DNA of 64,000 nt from Sphingomonas sp. Lineage in GTDB: Bacteria; Pseudomonadota; Alphaproteobacteria; Sphingomonadales; Sphingomonadaceae. The DNA lies in contig NZ_JAIERS010000003.1 of assembly GCF_019746665.1 (NCBI RefSeq), positions 114,605-178,604 of the forward strand. The letters are read 5' to 3'. Below are positions 27,150-35,591 of the stretch, one piece after another. Positions within the stretch are counted from its first letter, which is position 1. The number at the start of each line of letters is the position of its first letter. Both the position numbers and the translations under genes were made by a program. The notes under the pieces were generated by a model. It saw nothing but the letters and a program-made list of their open reading frames with translations. It did no database searches and was not told the DNA's origin.

Positions 27150-27966
27150 TGCCGTCGATGAAATGCCCCAGCTGGCCGAGCAGCGATCCCTCGCCGCGAT
27201 TCTGCCCCCCGCCCGCGGCATTGGCGAGCACCCGCCCGGCGAGCCGCGCGAACGGCATCGACTGGATCCACACCTTGCCCGGCCCGCGCAGCCGCGCGAA
27301 GAACAAGCCTTCGCCGCCGAAGATGATGCTCTTCACCCCGCGCACCATCTCCAGATCGAAATCAATGCTGGGGGTATAGGCGGCGAGGCAGCCGGTATCG
27401 ACGTGCAGCACCTCGCCCGGCGCCAGTTCGCGCTCGACCACGGTGCCGCCCATCTGCACGAACACCCAGCCATCGCCATCGAGCTTCTGCATCACGAAGC
27501 CCTCGCCGCCGAACAGCCCGGTCATCACCCGACGCTGGAAGGCGATGCCCACCTGCACGCCCTTGGCGGCGGCGAGAAAGGCATCCTTCTGGCAGATCAG
27601 CGTCCCGCCAACATCGGCGAGACGGATCGGCAGGATCGCGCCGGGCACGGGCGCCGCGAAGGCGACCCGCGCCTTGCCCTGACCCCGATGGGTGAACAGG
27701 GTCATGAACAGCCCCTCGCCGGTGAGCAGGCGTTTGCCCGCGCCGATCAGCTTGTCCATCAGCCCGCCGCCACCGCCGCCCGAGCCGTCGCCGAACACGG
27801 TGGTGAGCTCGATGCTCGCGTCCTTCCACACGAACGCGCCAGCCTCGGCGACCGCGCTTTCGCCGGGATCGAGCTCGATCTCGACGAATTGCAGTTCCTG
27901 ACCCTTGATCTCGAAATCGATGTCATCGGCGCCGCTGCGGCTGTGGCTCCAGGGGCTGTTGGGCAT
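27142..27966 (-). CDS. TIGR00266/AIM24 family protein
   Basis: 274 residues with the AIM24-like beta-sandwich repeats: FEIKGQELQFVEIELDPGES, GKRLLTGEGLFMTLFTHRGQ, GTLICQKDAFLAAAKGVQVG, GEGFVMQKLDGDGWVFVQMG and a Gly-rich C-terminus. The family is conserved in bacteria and mitochondria; its bacterial function is undefined. Start 27966 follows AGGGAG. It is co-transcribed with the DUF393 gene. Confidence 0.88.
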   Translation of the reverse strand: MPNSPWSHSRSGADDIDFEIKGQELQFVEIELDPGESAVAEAGAFVWKDASIELTTVFGDGSGGGGGGLMDKLIGAGKRLLTGEGLFMTLFTHRGQGKARVAFAAPVPGAILPIRLADVGGTLICQKDAFLAAAKGVQVGIAFQRRVMTGLFGGEGFVMQKLDGDGWVFVQMGGTVVERELAPGEVLHVDTGCLAAYTPSIDFDLEMVRGVKSIIFGGEGLFFARLRGPGKVWIQSMPFARLAGRVLANAAGGGQNRGEGSLLGQLGHFIDGNE

Positions 27967-28045
27967 GGTCGGCTCTCCCTCGCTCGGTCGGCTCTGTTCT
28001 AGGCTTGGCGCGCGGAAAGCCAAGCGTTGCGCGCAGCGTTACGCT

Positions 28046-28837
28046 TCACGGGTTGCAGTGCGCACAGCTCCCCGGATCGGCGCGGCGCTCGGGGTCGATC
28101 AGCGCGACATGTTCATGGCCACAACCGGCGCAGCGGGCGACCGCGCGCCAGGCTTCGTCGGTCGCGCCGCCGCACCAGGCACAAGGGCGCCCGGGCGCGG
28201 TTCGCGCGGTAAAATCGGGGCGCGCGCAGGCCGGGCAGCGCGCCGCCCAGCGCCGGGCGAGGTCGGCGGCGGCACGCGCGATCGCGGCCTGACGCCGCGG
28301 GTTGCGGTGGGCGCGCATATCGGTCTCGATCCAAAGCCGCCCCGCTTCGTTCAAGCGCGCCTCGACCGCCGCCACGAGCGCCGCCACGTCGCCCAGGTCG
28401 CGCGTTACCGGTGGCCCCCCTCCCGGCGCCATCAGCAACACGCCATGCTCGGGAAAACCGGCGCGCGCGGCGAAATCGAGCGCTTCGCCAATGCTTTCGA
28501 CCTCGGCCTGGGCATAGTTGGTATCGATCGTCAGATCATGGCCCACCAGCTCGCCGCCGAGCCGATCGAGAACTAGCACCAGCTCGCGCCCGGCGGGCAC
28601 GATCGGCAGCGCGGGATGCGGCCCGAACGCACCCTCGCTCGCCACCGCCAGCTCGGCCTGGGGACAAGCGGCAAGCGCCGCCAGCGCCTTCGCCCGCGCG
28701 GCCTCTAGCTGGGTGCCGGCGCGCGGCACCTCGCGGGTGAAGGTGCCGAAGCGATCGGTGTCGAGCGTAGGCGTGGCCAGCCAAGTCAAGCAAAGCGGCG
28801 CCAGCCCCTCGGCCAGCGCCGCTTCCTTGGCGTGCAT
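28046..28837 (-). CDS. DUF6671 family protein with two CxxC zinc-ribbon pairs
   Basis: At least 263 residues. Conserved elements GRRAVAATMHAKEAAL, LDTDRFGTFTREVPR and TDMRAHRNPRRQAAI resemble DUF6671. Four CxxC pairs at the C-terminus (CPAC, CAWC, CAGC, CAHC) indicate two zinc ribbons. The start is uncertain: ATG 28837 cuts into the conserved GRRAVAAT segment, whereas the frame stays open to an ATG at 28960, inside the PII-like gene. A CTG at 28897 with GAGG upstream is also possible. Overlap with the PII-like gene places it in the dab operon. Confidence 0.68.
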   Translation of the reverse strand: MHAKEAALAEGLAPLCLTWLATPTLDTDRFGTFTREVPRAGTQLEAARAKALAALAACPQAELAVASEGAFGPHPALPIVPAGRELVLVLDRLGGELVGHDLTIDTNYAQAEVESIGEALDFAARAGFPEHGVLLMAPGGGPPVTRDLGDVAALVAAVEARLNEAGRLWIETDMRAHRNPRRQAAIARAAADLARRWAARCPACARPDFTARTAPGRPCAWCGGATDEAWRAVARCAGCGHEHVALIDPERRADPGSCAHCNP

Positions 28838-28874
28838 CGTCGCGGCGACCGCGCGCCGCCCGTGCCAATCGAAA

Positions 28875-29201
28875 TCAGGCGGCGACGAAATAGTCAGAAC
28901 GCAGCACCTCGACGTCCGACACGAACAGCACGCCCGGCTTGTGGCGGAAGATGCTGCCAACGCGCTGGGTCGCGGCGGTGATCGCCTCTGCGGGGCCGAC
29001 GCCTACGAACATCACCAGCCCGGTCTGGTCGTTGAAAATGGTGCGCGCCTGGTGGAAACCGCCATGCCCCATGCCGGCGACATCGCGCAAAATCGTCCAA
29101 CCGCCGAGGCCCGCGTCACGCAGCGCGTCTTCCACCAGCTTCACGTCCTCGGCTTCGACGACGATTTCGATCTTGCGCATCTTGTGCAGAAACTCGTTCA
29201 T
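28875..29201 (-). CDS. PII-like signalling protein linked to DabAB
   Basis: 108 residues with a ferredoxin-like PII fold: KIEIVVEAEDVKLVEDALRD, the T-loop region GGWTILRDVAGMGHGGFH and the C-terminal FVGVGPAEAITAATQR. It lacks the GlnB uridylylation-loop tyrosine motif and resembles PII-like proteins that accompany bicarbonate transporters and sense adenylates or bicarbonate. It starts 12 bases after dabA with AGGGGA upstream. Probable role: regulating the DAB pump. Confidence 0.8.
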   Translation of the reverse strand: MNEFLHKMRKIEIVVEAEDVKLVEDALRDAGLGGWTILRDVAGMGHGGFHQARTIFNDQTGLVMFVGVGPAEAITAATQRVGSIFRHKPGVLFVSDVEVLRSDYFVAA

Positions 29202-29213
29202 GTCAGTCCCCTG

Positions 29214-31733
29214 TTAAGCCATGATTTCTTCAAGCGCCTCGAACGCCGAGCATCCGCTCGCGTCGCGCTGCATCTCCTGATCGCCCCGCCAGCGGCGCGC
29301 GGCGCCGGTATCGGGATCGATCACCACCAATTGCACCCAACCATTGCCGAACAGCCGGCGCAACACGGCTTGCGTCGAAATCACCTGCTCGACCAGCGCG
29401 AACGGTGCATAGACGATCGTCAGCAGCCGCTGCGGCACATGCGCCGGGGTGCCATCGTCATGGAACAGCGCCTGGAGCGGCAGGCCGACTGCGAGATCGC
29501 CGCCATTGCCGCGCAACACGCCCAGCCGTCCGACTGGGTTGTGGACCGTCTTGTCGCCCGCGCCGAAGCGGCGGTTGTCGGCGGTGGAGAAGTTGTACTG
29601 GCAGTTGATCCACTGTGCGACCACCATCGGCGCGGTGAGGATCGTCGCCAGCGCTTCGCCGGTCTTGTCGCCGGTCCAGTCATAGCTGTGGAGGAAGGCG
29701 CGCCCCTCCAGATCGACCGGCGCGGTGAGCGCTCGCGGGGCGACGATGAACGCGGCGTTGCCCGCCAGGCCCCATTCGGGGCGCACCTCGCCCCAATGCT
29801 TGGCGCCGATCTCCAGGTCCGCCGCCGGGCGGTGGAGCAGGCCCGCGCGCCGGGCGCGATTGGCCTCGCCCGCGCGTGCCAGCGCAGCCTTGAGCTGCCC
29901 GAGATCCTCGGCGTGGCTCGCGGGCAGGCAGCAGGTGTCGAACAGCGTCACTTCATCGAGCGTGGTGTCATGCTCGGCGGGCACGAAGATCGTGTCCTCG
30001 GGCACGCCCGCGCCATCCTCGGCGAGCGCGGCGCGGACCTGCGGATCGTTCATGATCGCCGCCATCGCCCGCGCGTTCGCCGCCCCGCCATGCCCCGCGC
30101 ACGCGCCGCAATCATAGGCCGCGCCATAGGGGTTGTTGACCGTCTGCCCCCGGTGCCCGGCGAGCACCACCAGCCGCGCGGTGTGGCGCTTCATGCCGGT
30201 GAGCGCGAACAGCGCGCGCGCATAAGCGAGCCGCTCGGCGAAGGCGAGGCCACGCCCCGGCAAATCGGCGTCGAGCGAGGGGGCGAGCGCGCTCGGATCA
30301 CCCTTTAGCCGCCGCCCGACCGCTTCCGCCGCGCGCGGAAACAGCGTGCGCGCGACCATCATCGCGCCGGCGAGCGGGCCGACCGCCTCGGCGGTGCTGA
30401 ACGCGGTCGCCGCACCCCCTTTCAGCGTGCCGAACAGATCGCGCGTGGCGGCGGCGCGGCGCTCGAGCGCGATCGCCTCGGCCGCCTGCGCCTCCTGCCC
30501 CGGCGCGGCGACCATCGTCAGATCCTGTTGCGGCGCGACGAGCACCGGCAGCATCCGCTGACGCGGCTGATTGGGGGTATGGACCGCGATCATCAGCCCG
30601 AAAAAGCCGGCATAGCCAAAGGTTTCGTACCGACCCTGTGCCTCGAACGCGCGGCGATAAGGTTCGGAGCGCACGTCGATGCACATCACGAGCTGCGCCG
30701 CGGGGCGATCCTCGGCGGCGGGGGCGGGTGGGGTGAGCCGCGGTACCAGCGTGTCGCGATAGACGACTTCGGCCGCGCGCTGGAAAATCGCCGACAGCGC
30801 GGCTTCGTCGGCGGTCGTCACCGCTTCGAGGCCAGTATCGAACCGCTCGCGTTCCAGGGCGAAATGCCGCGCGAGCTGCCCCGTGACATCGGCGATGACC
30901 GGCGCGACACGCGGCCGCGCCCGCGTCGCCGGCGCCGCGCGCACGACGAGCAGCATCAGCGCGAGCAGGTCGGCCATCGTCGCCGGGGCAGCTTCGACCA
31001 GCGCGGCATCGGCATGGTGCTGGCGCCAGCGGATATGCCCCGCCCAACCTGGCAGCCGCGCGATCAGGCCGCGCAGGAATGCGATCCGCTCCCCTTCCGC
31101 GACCGCGAGCACGTCGAGCCCCTGCGCCACTGCGTCGATCGGATCGCGCGGCACCTCGGCGAGCAGCGCGCGCGGCGTCCCTTGCGCGAGCGCGGTCAGC
31201 TGCGCGTCATGCCCGATCAGCGCGAGTACCGCGCGATACAACCCCTTGGCCCGCCCCGGCATAGTGACCGACGCGGTGCCGCCATCGAAGAACGCCGCGC
31301 ACCATTTGGCGACCAGGTCCATCGCCGGATCCTCGGGCGTCGCGTGGGGCACCGGCGGCGGCAACTCGGTGAGGCGCGCCATCAGGCAATCCAGCCGCGA
31401 GACATCGGGGCCGACCATCACGAACGCTTCGCTATAGCCACCCAGCGCCTCGATTGCGGCGCGCCGCAGCGCCTCGCGCGTCAGCCGACCGGCGGCGAGC
31501 AGCTTGCGCCAGATCGACACCGGCAGCGTCGTCCGCGCGTCGAACAGCGCGGCGCCTTCTTCAAGCGCCTGCTCGAAGGCCAGTTCCTCGAACCCGGCGA
31601 GCGGGTTGACCGCGATCGCGCCGTCGAGCGGCCAGAGCGGCGGCACGATGCCCTCGGCCAGGTTGATCGCGAGCTCGATCTCGGCGCGCTGCTGCTGCGG
31701 TTGCACGCGCAGCGGGGGGAAAGCGATGGTCAT
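29214..31733 (-). CDS. dabA: DabA, inorganic-carbon transporter subunit (DUF2309)
   Basis: 839 residues. DabA is the beta-carbonic-anhydrase-like subunit that hydrates CO2 to bicarbonate vectorially when coupled to the DabB cation channel. The zinc/active-site set is visible: Cys351 and Asp353 in MCIDVRSEPYRRAFE, His527 in VVLAGHRGQTVNNPYG and Cys542 in YDCGACAGHGG, with family spacing. The N-terminal WPLDGAIAVNPLAGFEELAF is also conserved. The gene follows dabB by 17 bases. No carboxysome or Rubisco genes are visible, so the role is probably supplying bicarbonate for anaplerosis. Confidence 0.93.
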   Translation of the reverse strand: MTIAFPPLRVQPQQQRAEIELAINLAEGIVPPLWPLDGAIAVNPLAGFEELAFEQALEEGAALFDARTTLPVSIWRKLLAAGRLTREALRRAAIEALGGYSEAFVMVGPDVSRLDCLMARLTELPPPVPHATPEDPAMDLVAKWCAAFFDGGTASVTMPGRAKGLYRAVLALIGHDAQLTALAQGTPRALLAEVPRDPIDAVAQGLDVLAVAEGERIAFLRGLIARLPGWAGHIRWRQHHADAALVEAAPATMADLLALMLLVVRAAPATRARPRVAPVIADVTGQLARHFALERERFDTGLEAVTTADEAALSAIFQRAAEVVYRDTLVPRLTPPAPAAEDRPAAQLVMCIDVRSEPYRRAFEAQGRYETFGYAGFFGLMIAVHTPNQPRQRMLPVLVAPQQDLTMVAAPGQEAQAAEAIALERRAAATRDLFGTLKGGAATAFSTAEAVGPLAGAMMVARTLFPRAAEAVGRRLKGDPSALAPSLDADLPGRGLAFAERLAYARALFALTGMKRHTARLVVLAGHRGQTVNNPYGAAYDCGACAGHGGAANARAMAAIMNDPQVRAALAEDGAGVPEDTIFVPAEHDTTLDEVTLFDTCCLPASHAEDLGQLKAALARAGEANRARRAGLLHRPAADLEIGAKHWGEVRPEWGLAGNAAFIVAPRALTAPVDLEGRAFLHSYDWTGDKTGEALATILTAPMVVAQWINCQYNFSTADNRRFGAGDKTVHNPVGRLGVLRGNGGDLAVGLPLQALFHDDGTPAHVPQRLLTIVYAPFALVEQVISTQAVLRRLFGNGWVQLVVIDPDTGAARRWRGDQEMQRDASGCSAFEALEEIMA

Positions 31734-31750
31734 GGCAAGCAGCTCCTAAA

Positions 31751-33133
31751 TCAGGCGGCGAGGCCGGCGTTGAGCAGGCGGACGTAGAGCGATGGCGGCA
31801 GCGTCGCGCGGCGCGCCTGCCACACCCAGAGGATGAGGAAGGGCAGCGCGAGCACCAGCACCAGCGGGCCGGTAACGGGCGCGGTGCCGATCTGCGGCAC
31901 CGCCCGCTCGATCAGCAGCAGCCCGGCGGCATGGCCGGCGGCAAGCAGCGCGCCGAGCCCGATCAGCTGCGGCCAGCGCGGCGTCGTGGCGTTGGCCGCG
32001 CTCACCAGCGTCATCACGCCGGTCGCGGTTGCAAGCATCAGCGGGAGCAGCGTCGCGCTTGCCCCGCCGGTCCACAGCATCACCCCGCCCAGGCCAAGCA
32101 CCAGCACCGCGACCGCGCCGGCCACCGTCGCATCGGGGCGGCGCAGCGCCGGAGCGCTCGGGGTACCGATCGCCGATCCCGAGGCGAGGAACAGCCACGC
32201 CTTGAACAGGCCATGCGCGATCAGATGCCACAGCGCCGCGCCATAGGCGCCCAGGCCGCACGACAGGATCATGAATCCCATCTGCGCGACGGTCGATCCG
32301 GCGAGCGCGCGCTTGATATCGGGGCGCACCAGCGCGATGCCCGTGCCCCACAAGGCGGCGCTCGTGCCGGCGATGATCGCGGCGAGCTGCACCGCCGGCG
32401 CGGCCTCGATCACCGGCGCGAAGCGGATCAGCAGGAAGCCGCCGGCGTTGACCAGCCCGGCGTGCATCAGCGCCGAAACCGGGGTCGGCGCGGTCATCGA
32501 GCCGATCAGCCAGCTTTCGAACGGTGGCAGCGCCGAGCGCGCCATCGCCGCGACCAGCACCAGCGCCGCGATCGCGATCAGCACTTCGGGTTCGAAGCTG
32601 GTCTCGGCGGAGACGATCACGCCCAGGCTCAGGCTGCCGGCGTGCGCGGCGGCGAGCGCCAGCGCGGTGAGCAGCGCGACATCGCCGAAGATGAAGGCGC
32701 GGCGGGCGCGGGCGGCGGCGGCGCGCGCCTCCGCCCAGCCATCAACATGGCCGATCAGCCGCGCGAGCAACTGCCCGCTCAGCAGCCAGGCTGCGGCGAA
32801 GGCGATGACATTGTCGAGCACCACCACCGCGAGCACGCTGGCGGCCAGCGCCGCCACCATCGCGGCGAAGCGGCGCGGGGCACGGTCGGCGCGCAGATAA
32901 CGCTGCGAAAAGGCGAGCACGATCGTCGCGACGAAGCTCGTCAGCACCAGCAGCGCCAGGCTCAGCCCGGGGGCGGCGATCGCCCCCGTGCCGGCGGCGA
33001 TGGCGAGCGCCAGGCTGATCGCGAACGCGACGCCCATGCCACCCGCGGCGCGCCCAATCGCGAGCGAGGCGGGCACCTGCGTGGCGGCGAGCGCGGCGAG
33101 CACGGCCATCAGGGCGGGAAGCAGCAAGATCAT
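31751..33133 (-). CDS. dabB: DabB, NuoL-like proton/cation channel subunit
   Basis: 460 residues, about 13 transmembrane helices. It has the antiporter/NuoL signature: FESWLIGSMTAPTPVSALMH (with the conserved TPVSALxHA segment), then KRALAGSTVAQMGFMIL and HLIAHGLFKAWLFLASGS. It pairs with DabA; cation flow through DabB energises CO2 hydration. Start 33133 has GGAGGA upstream. First gene of the operon dabB-dabA-PII-like-DUF6671, divergent from a LysR regulator. Confidence 0.9.
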   Translation of the reverse strand: MILLLPALMAVLAALAATQVPASLAIGRAAGGMGVAFAISLALAIAAGTGAIAAPGLSLALLVLTSFVATIVLAFSQRYLRADRAPRRFAAMVAALAASVLAVVVLDNVIAFAAAWLLSGQLLARLIGHVDGWAEARAAAARARRAFIFGDVALLTALALAAAHAGSLSLGVIVSAETSFEPEVLIAIAALVLVAAMARSALPPFESWLIGSMTAPTPVSALMHAGLVNAGGFLLIRFAPVIEAAPAVQLAAIIAGTSAALWGTGIALVRPDIKRALAGSTVAQMGFMILSCGLGAYGAALWHLIAHGLFKAWLFLASGSAIGTPSAPALRRPDATVAGAVAVLVLGLGGVMLWTGGASATLLPLMLATATGVMTLVSAANATTPRWPQLIGLGALLAAGHAAGLLLIERAVPQIGTAPVTGPLVLVLALPFLILWVWQARRATLPPSLYVRLLNAGLAA

Positions 33134-33201
33134 TCCATCCTCCAATCGTTCCACGCCCCATGACGATTGGAGGATCATTTGCAAAACGAGTAGTTGCAAT
33201 C

Positions 33202-33215
33202 TTATCGATTGATAA
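33202..33215. promoter_or_regulatory. Candidate LysR binding site for the dab operon
   Basis: TTATC-GATT-GATAA is a perfect 5-bp inverted repeat. It fits the T-N11-A LysR box, between dabB (69 bases away) and the LysR gene (14 bases from its start). The assignment rests on position and symmetry. Confidence 0.5.
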
Positions 33216-33228
33216 TCACAATGGTGAT

Positions 33229-34092
33229 ATGCCGCACCGTACGCTCGACCTCGACCTCCTGCGCGCTTTCGTCACCGTCGCCGATTGCGGCGGCTTCACC
33301 CGCGCGGGCGCGCTGCTCGGCCGCACCCAGTCGACGGTTTCGCTGCAGATCAAGCGGCTGGAGGACTCGCTCGGCGGCCGGCCGGTGTTCGAGCGCACCC
33401 CGCGCCACCTGCGGCTGACGAGCGAGGGGCAGACCTTGCTCCACCATGCCCGGGCGATGCTGCGGCTGAACGACGCCGCGCTCGCCGAACTGACCGAGCC
33501 CGAGGTGGCGGGGCTCGTCCGCCTCGGCGTGCCCGAGGATTTCGCGACCGCGCATCTGCCGACGGTGCTCGCCGAGTTCACCGACGCGCACCCCAAGGTC
33601 GAGCTGGAGGTGACCTGCGACCTGACGCTCAATCTCCAGGCCAAGTTCCGCGGCGGCGGGTTCGACCTCGTCTTGCTGAAGCGCGAGCCGGGCGTCGTCG
33701 TGGAGGGGATGCGGGTGTGGCGCGAACCGCTGATCTGGGTCGCGCGCGATGCGCTCTCGGTGCCCGCCGAGGGACCGCTGCCGCTGATCGTCTCGCCCGA
33801 TCCGTGCGTCTATCGCAGCCGCGCGGTCGCGGCGCTGGAGGGGCAGGGACGGCGCTGGCGGATCGCCTATACCTCGACCTCGCTCGCGGGCACGCAGGCG
33901 GCGGTGCGCGCGGGGCTCGGCGTCGCGGTGCTGCCACGCGAGATGTGCCCGCCGGGGCTGAAGCCGGTCGGCGCCGACATCGCTCTCCCCGCGCTCGCCG
34001 ACACCGAGATCGCGCTGATCGAGGCGCCGGGCGCCTCGGTGACCGCGCACCGCTTCGCCCAGCACATCGCCGCGGCTTTGGAGCGGCTCTGA
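33229..34092 (+). CDS. LysR-type regulator of the dab operon
   Basis: 287 residues. The N-terminal HTH is LDLDLLRAFVTVADCGGFTR, followed by QSTVSLQIKRLEDSLGG. The effector domain (about 90-287) contains VRLGVPEDFATAHLP and the hinge-side SLAGTQAAVRAGLGVAVLPR. It diverges from dabB, the usual arrangement for a LysR factor that activates its neighbour, perhaps in response to a bicarbonate- or PEP-related metabolite. Start 33229 is the first methionine that fits the conserved N-terminus; no strong ribosome site is seen. Confidence 0.85.
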   Translation: MPHRTLDLDLLRAFVTVADCGGFTRAGALLGRTQSTVSLQIKRLEDSLGGRPVFERTPRHLRLTSEGQTLLHHARAMLRLNDAALAELTEPEVAGLVRLGVPEDFATAHLPTVLAEFTDAHPKVELEVTCDLTLNLQAKFRGGGFDLVLLKREPGVVVEGMRVWREPLIWVARDALSVPAEGPLPLIVSPDPCVYRSRAVAALEGQGRRWRIAYTSTSLAGTQAAVRAGLGVAVLPREMCPPGLKPVGADIALPALADTEIALIEAPGASVTAHRFAQHIAAALERL

Positions 34093-34102
34093 ACCTCCAG
34101 CG

Positions 34103-35071
34103 TCACCCCAGCCGGTGCTCGCCTTTCACCCAGCGCACCGTGCCCGAGCTCGCGCGCATCACCACGCTGTCGGTCGTCAGCCGCGTCCCCTGCCGCTTCA
34201 CGCCCGCGAGCAGCGAGCCATCGGTGACGCCCGTCGCCGCGAAGATGCAGTCGCCGCGCGCGAGTTCCTTCAGATCATATTGCTTGTCGAGATCGGCGAT
34301 GCCCCATTTGCGCGCCCGCGCGCGCTCGTCATCGTTGCGGAACACCAGCCGGCCCTTGAACTGCCCGCCGACGCAGCGCAAAGCCGCCGCCGCGAGCACG
34401 CCCTCGGGCGCGCCGCCCTGGCCGATATAGATGTCGATCCCCGTCTCCGGATTGGTCGTCGCGATCACGCCCGCCACGTCGCCATCGGGGATGAGGGTGA
34501 TGCCGCAGCCGAGCTTGCGCAGTTCCTTGATCAGCTTTTCGTGGCGGGGGCGATCGAGCACGCACGCCATGATGTCCTTGGCTTTCACCCCCTTGGCCTT
34601 GGCGAGCTTCTTGATCGTGGTCGCGATCGGGGCGTCGAGATCGATCAGATCGGCCGGATAGCCGGGGCCGATCGCCATCTTCTCCATATAGACGTCGGGC
34701 GCGTTGAGCAGGCACCCCTGCTCGGCGATCGCCAGCACCGCGAGCGCGTTCGGCCCGGCCTTGGCGGTGATCGTCGTGCCCTCCAGCGGATCGAGCGCGA
34801 TGTCGATCGCCGGCCCCTTGCCGATCGCCGAGCCCACTTTCTCGCCGATATAGAGCATCGGCGCCTCGTCGCGCTCGCCCTCGCCGATCACGACGGTGCC
34901 GTCCATGTAGAGCCCGTTGAGCGCCTCGCGCATCGCCTCGACCGCGGCGGCATCGGCGGCCTTTTCGTCCCCGCGACCGATGAGCTTGGCGGCGGCGATC
35001 GCGGCCGCCTCGGTGACGCGCACCATTTCGAGCACGAGCACGCGATCGAGAACTTTGCTGGCCTTGGGCAT
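34103..35071 (-). CDS. glpX: Class II fructose-1,6-bisphosphatase GlpX
   Basis: 322 residues. It hydrolyses fructose-1,6-bisphosphate in gluconeogenesis. Lithium-sensitive phosphatase motifs are visible: VVIGEGERDEAPMLYIGE, DPLEGTT (metal-binding Asp and Glu, IDIALDPLEGTTITA), GITLIPDGDVAGVIATTNP and GGAPEGVLAAAALR. Length matches bacterial GlpX. AGGGGA (in CAGGGGAGTAGCC) precedes the ATG at 35071. The gene fits growth on acetate or PHB through aceA. Confidence 0.94.
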   Translation of the reverse strand: MPKASKVLDRVLVLEMVRVTEAAAIAAAKLIGRGDEKAADAAAVEAMREALNGLYMDGTVVIGEGERDEAPMLYIGEKVGSAIGKGPAIDIALDPLEGTTITAKAGPNALAVLAIAEQGCLLNAPDVYMEKMAIGPGYPADLIDLDAPIATTIKKLAKAKGVKAKDIMACVLDRPRHEKLIKELRKLGCGITLIPDGDVAGVIATTNPETGIDIYIGQGGAPEGVLAAAALRCVGGQFKGRLVFRNDDERARARKWGIADLDKQYDLKELARGDCIFAATGVTDGSLLAGVKRQGTRLTTDSVVMRASSGTVRWVKGEHRLG

Positions 35072-35324
35072 GGCTACTCCCCTGTTTTGCGGCGGCGATA
35101 GGGGGTGGTGCGGGGATTGTCGAGGGTGGGGGAAGGTTGCGAAGGTTGCCTAGGCGGGGGGTGGCGGGGGGGTTGGAGTGGCTGGGGTGTTGGAGACGCA
35201 TTGCCCTATCACAACATGCAAACGCCGCATCAATTCTTCCTGAAGGTGGTGCGCTTGGGACTCGAGGAGAACGAATCGGGTAAGCGACGCTCAGAGTGGA
35301 GCTAAAATAACGTCGCTGCAGTAC
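35072..35324. other. Intergenic boundary of the low-GC island
   Basis: The first 120 bases are G-rich on the + strand with no gene. From about 35200 composition shifts to lower GC. A 29-codon frame (35216-35305, MQTPHQFFLKVVRLGLEENE...) has no visible homology and may be a gene remnant. AGCGACG (35283-35289) and CGTCGCT (35311-35317) form an inverted repeat just before the CCGCGG array. Confidence 0.4.
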
Positions 35325-35467
35325 CCGCGGGTACAAAAACATGTGGATGAGAAAGCCTTAGCAGACCTACCGCAACCCGCGGAATTTCCAATAAGTTCCG
35401 CGGCATACGAAAGCTATCACCGCGGTAGTGACAAACGCAGCCGCGGGTATTGCCGTCTTATCCGCGG
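35325..35467. repeat. Array of six CCGCGG sites, five at 21-22 bp spacing
   Basis: CCGCGG occurs at 35325, 35377, 35398, 35420, 35441 and 35462. The last five are spaced 21, 22, 21 and 21 bp, two helical turns each, with unrelated AT-rich 15-16-base spacers. The surrounding DNA has few other CG-rich words. The final site lies inside the putative promoter of the DndB-like gene. The pattern suggests cooperative binding of a protein on one face of DNA, or a site for a modification/recognition system. It is not CRISPR: the repeat is 6 bp. Confidence 0.75.
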
Positions 35468-35478
35468 TTATGTATATG
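35450..35478 (+). promoter_or_regulatory. Candidate promoter of the DndB-like gene
   Basis: TTGCCG (35450-35455), 17 bases, TATATG (35473-35478). The last CCGCGG (35462-35467) sits in the spacer, so a protein bound there would block or shape RNA polymerase access. Confidence 0.45.
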
Positions 35479-35481
35479 GAC

Positions 35482-35589
35482 GGGGCCGACTGATTAAACA
35501 GTCGGCCCCTCGAACGCCTTTCAAAGCGCCCGGACACCAGCTTTTATAAGGCAAAACGGTTCGAGGGTCCAACCATGAAAAGGACCTGA
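35482..35589 (+). promoter_or_regulatory. Structured leader with hairpin and four-codon mini-ORF
   Basis: GGGGCCGACTG (35482-35492) pairs perfectly with CAGTCGGCCCC (35499-35509) over the loop ATTAAA. CCTCGAAC (35508-35515) can pair with GTTCGAGG (35559-35566); this shares two bases with the first stem, so the folds partly compete. A tiny frame ATG-AAA-AGG-ACC-TGA (35575-35589) ends two bases before the next start codon. Together they suggest post-transcriptional control. Confidence 0.45.
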
Positions 35590-35591
35590 AG

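Noticed and set aside
35325..35467. CRISPR array or minisatellite
   Set aside because: The repeated unit is only 6 bp and the 15-16-bp spacers are unrelated; better explained as protein-binding sites.
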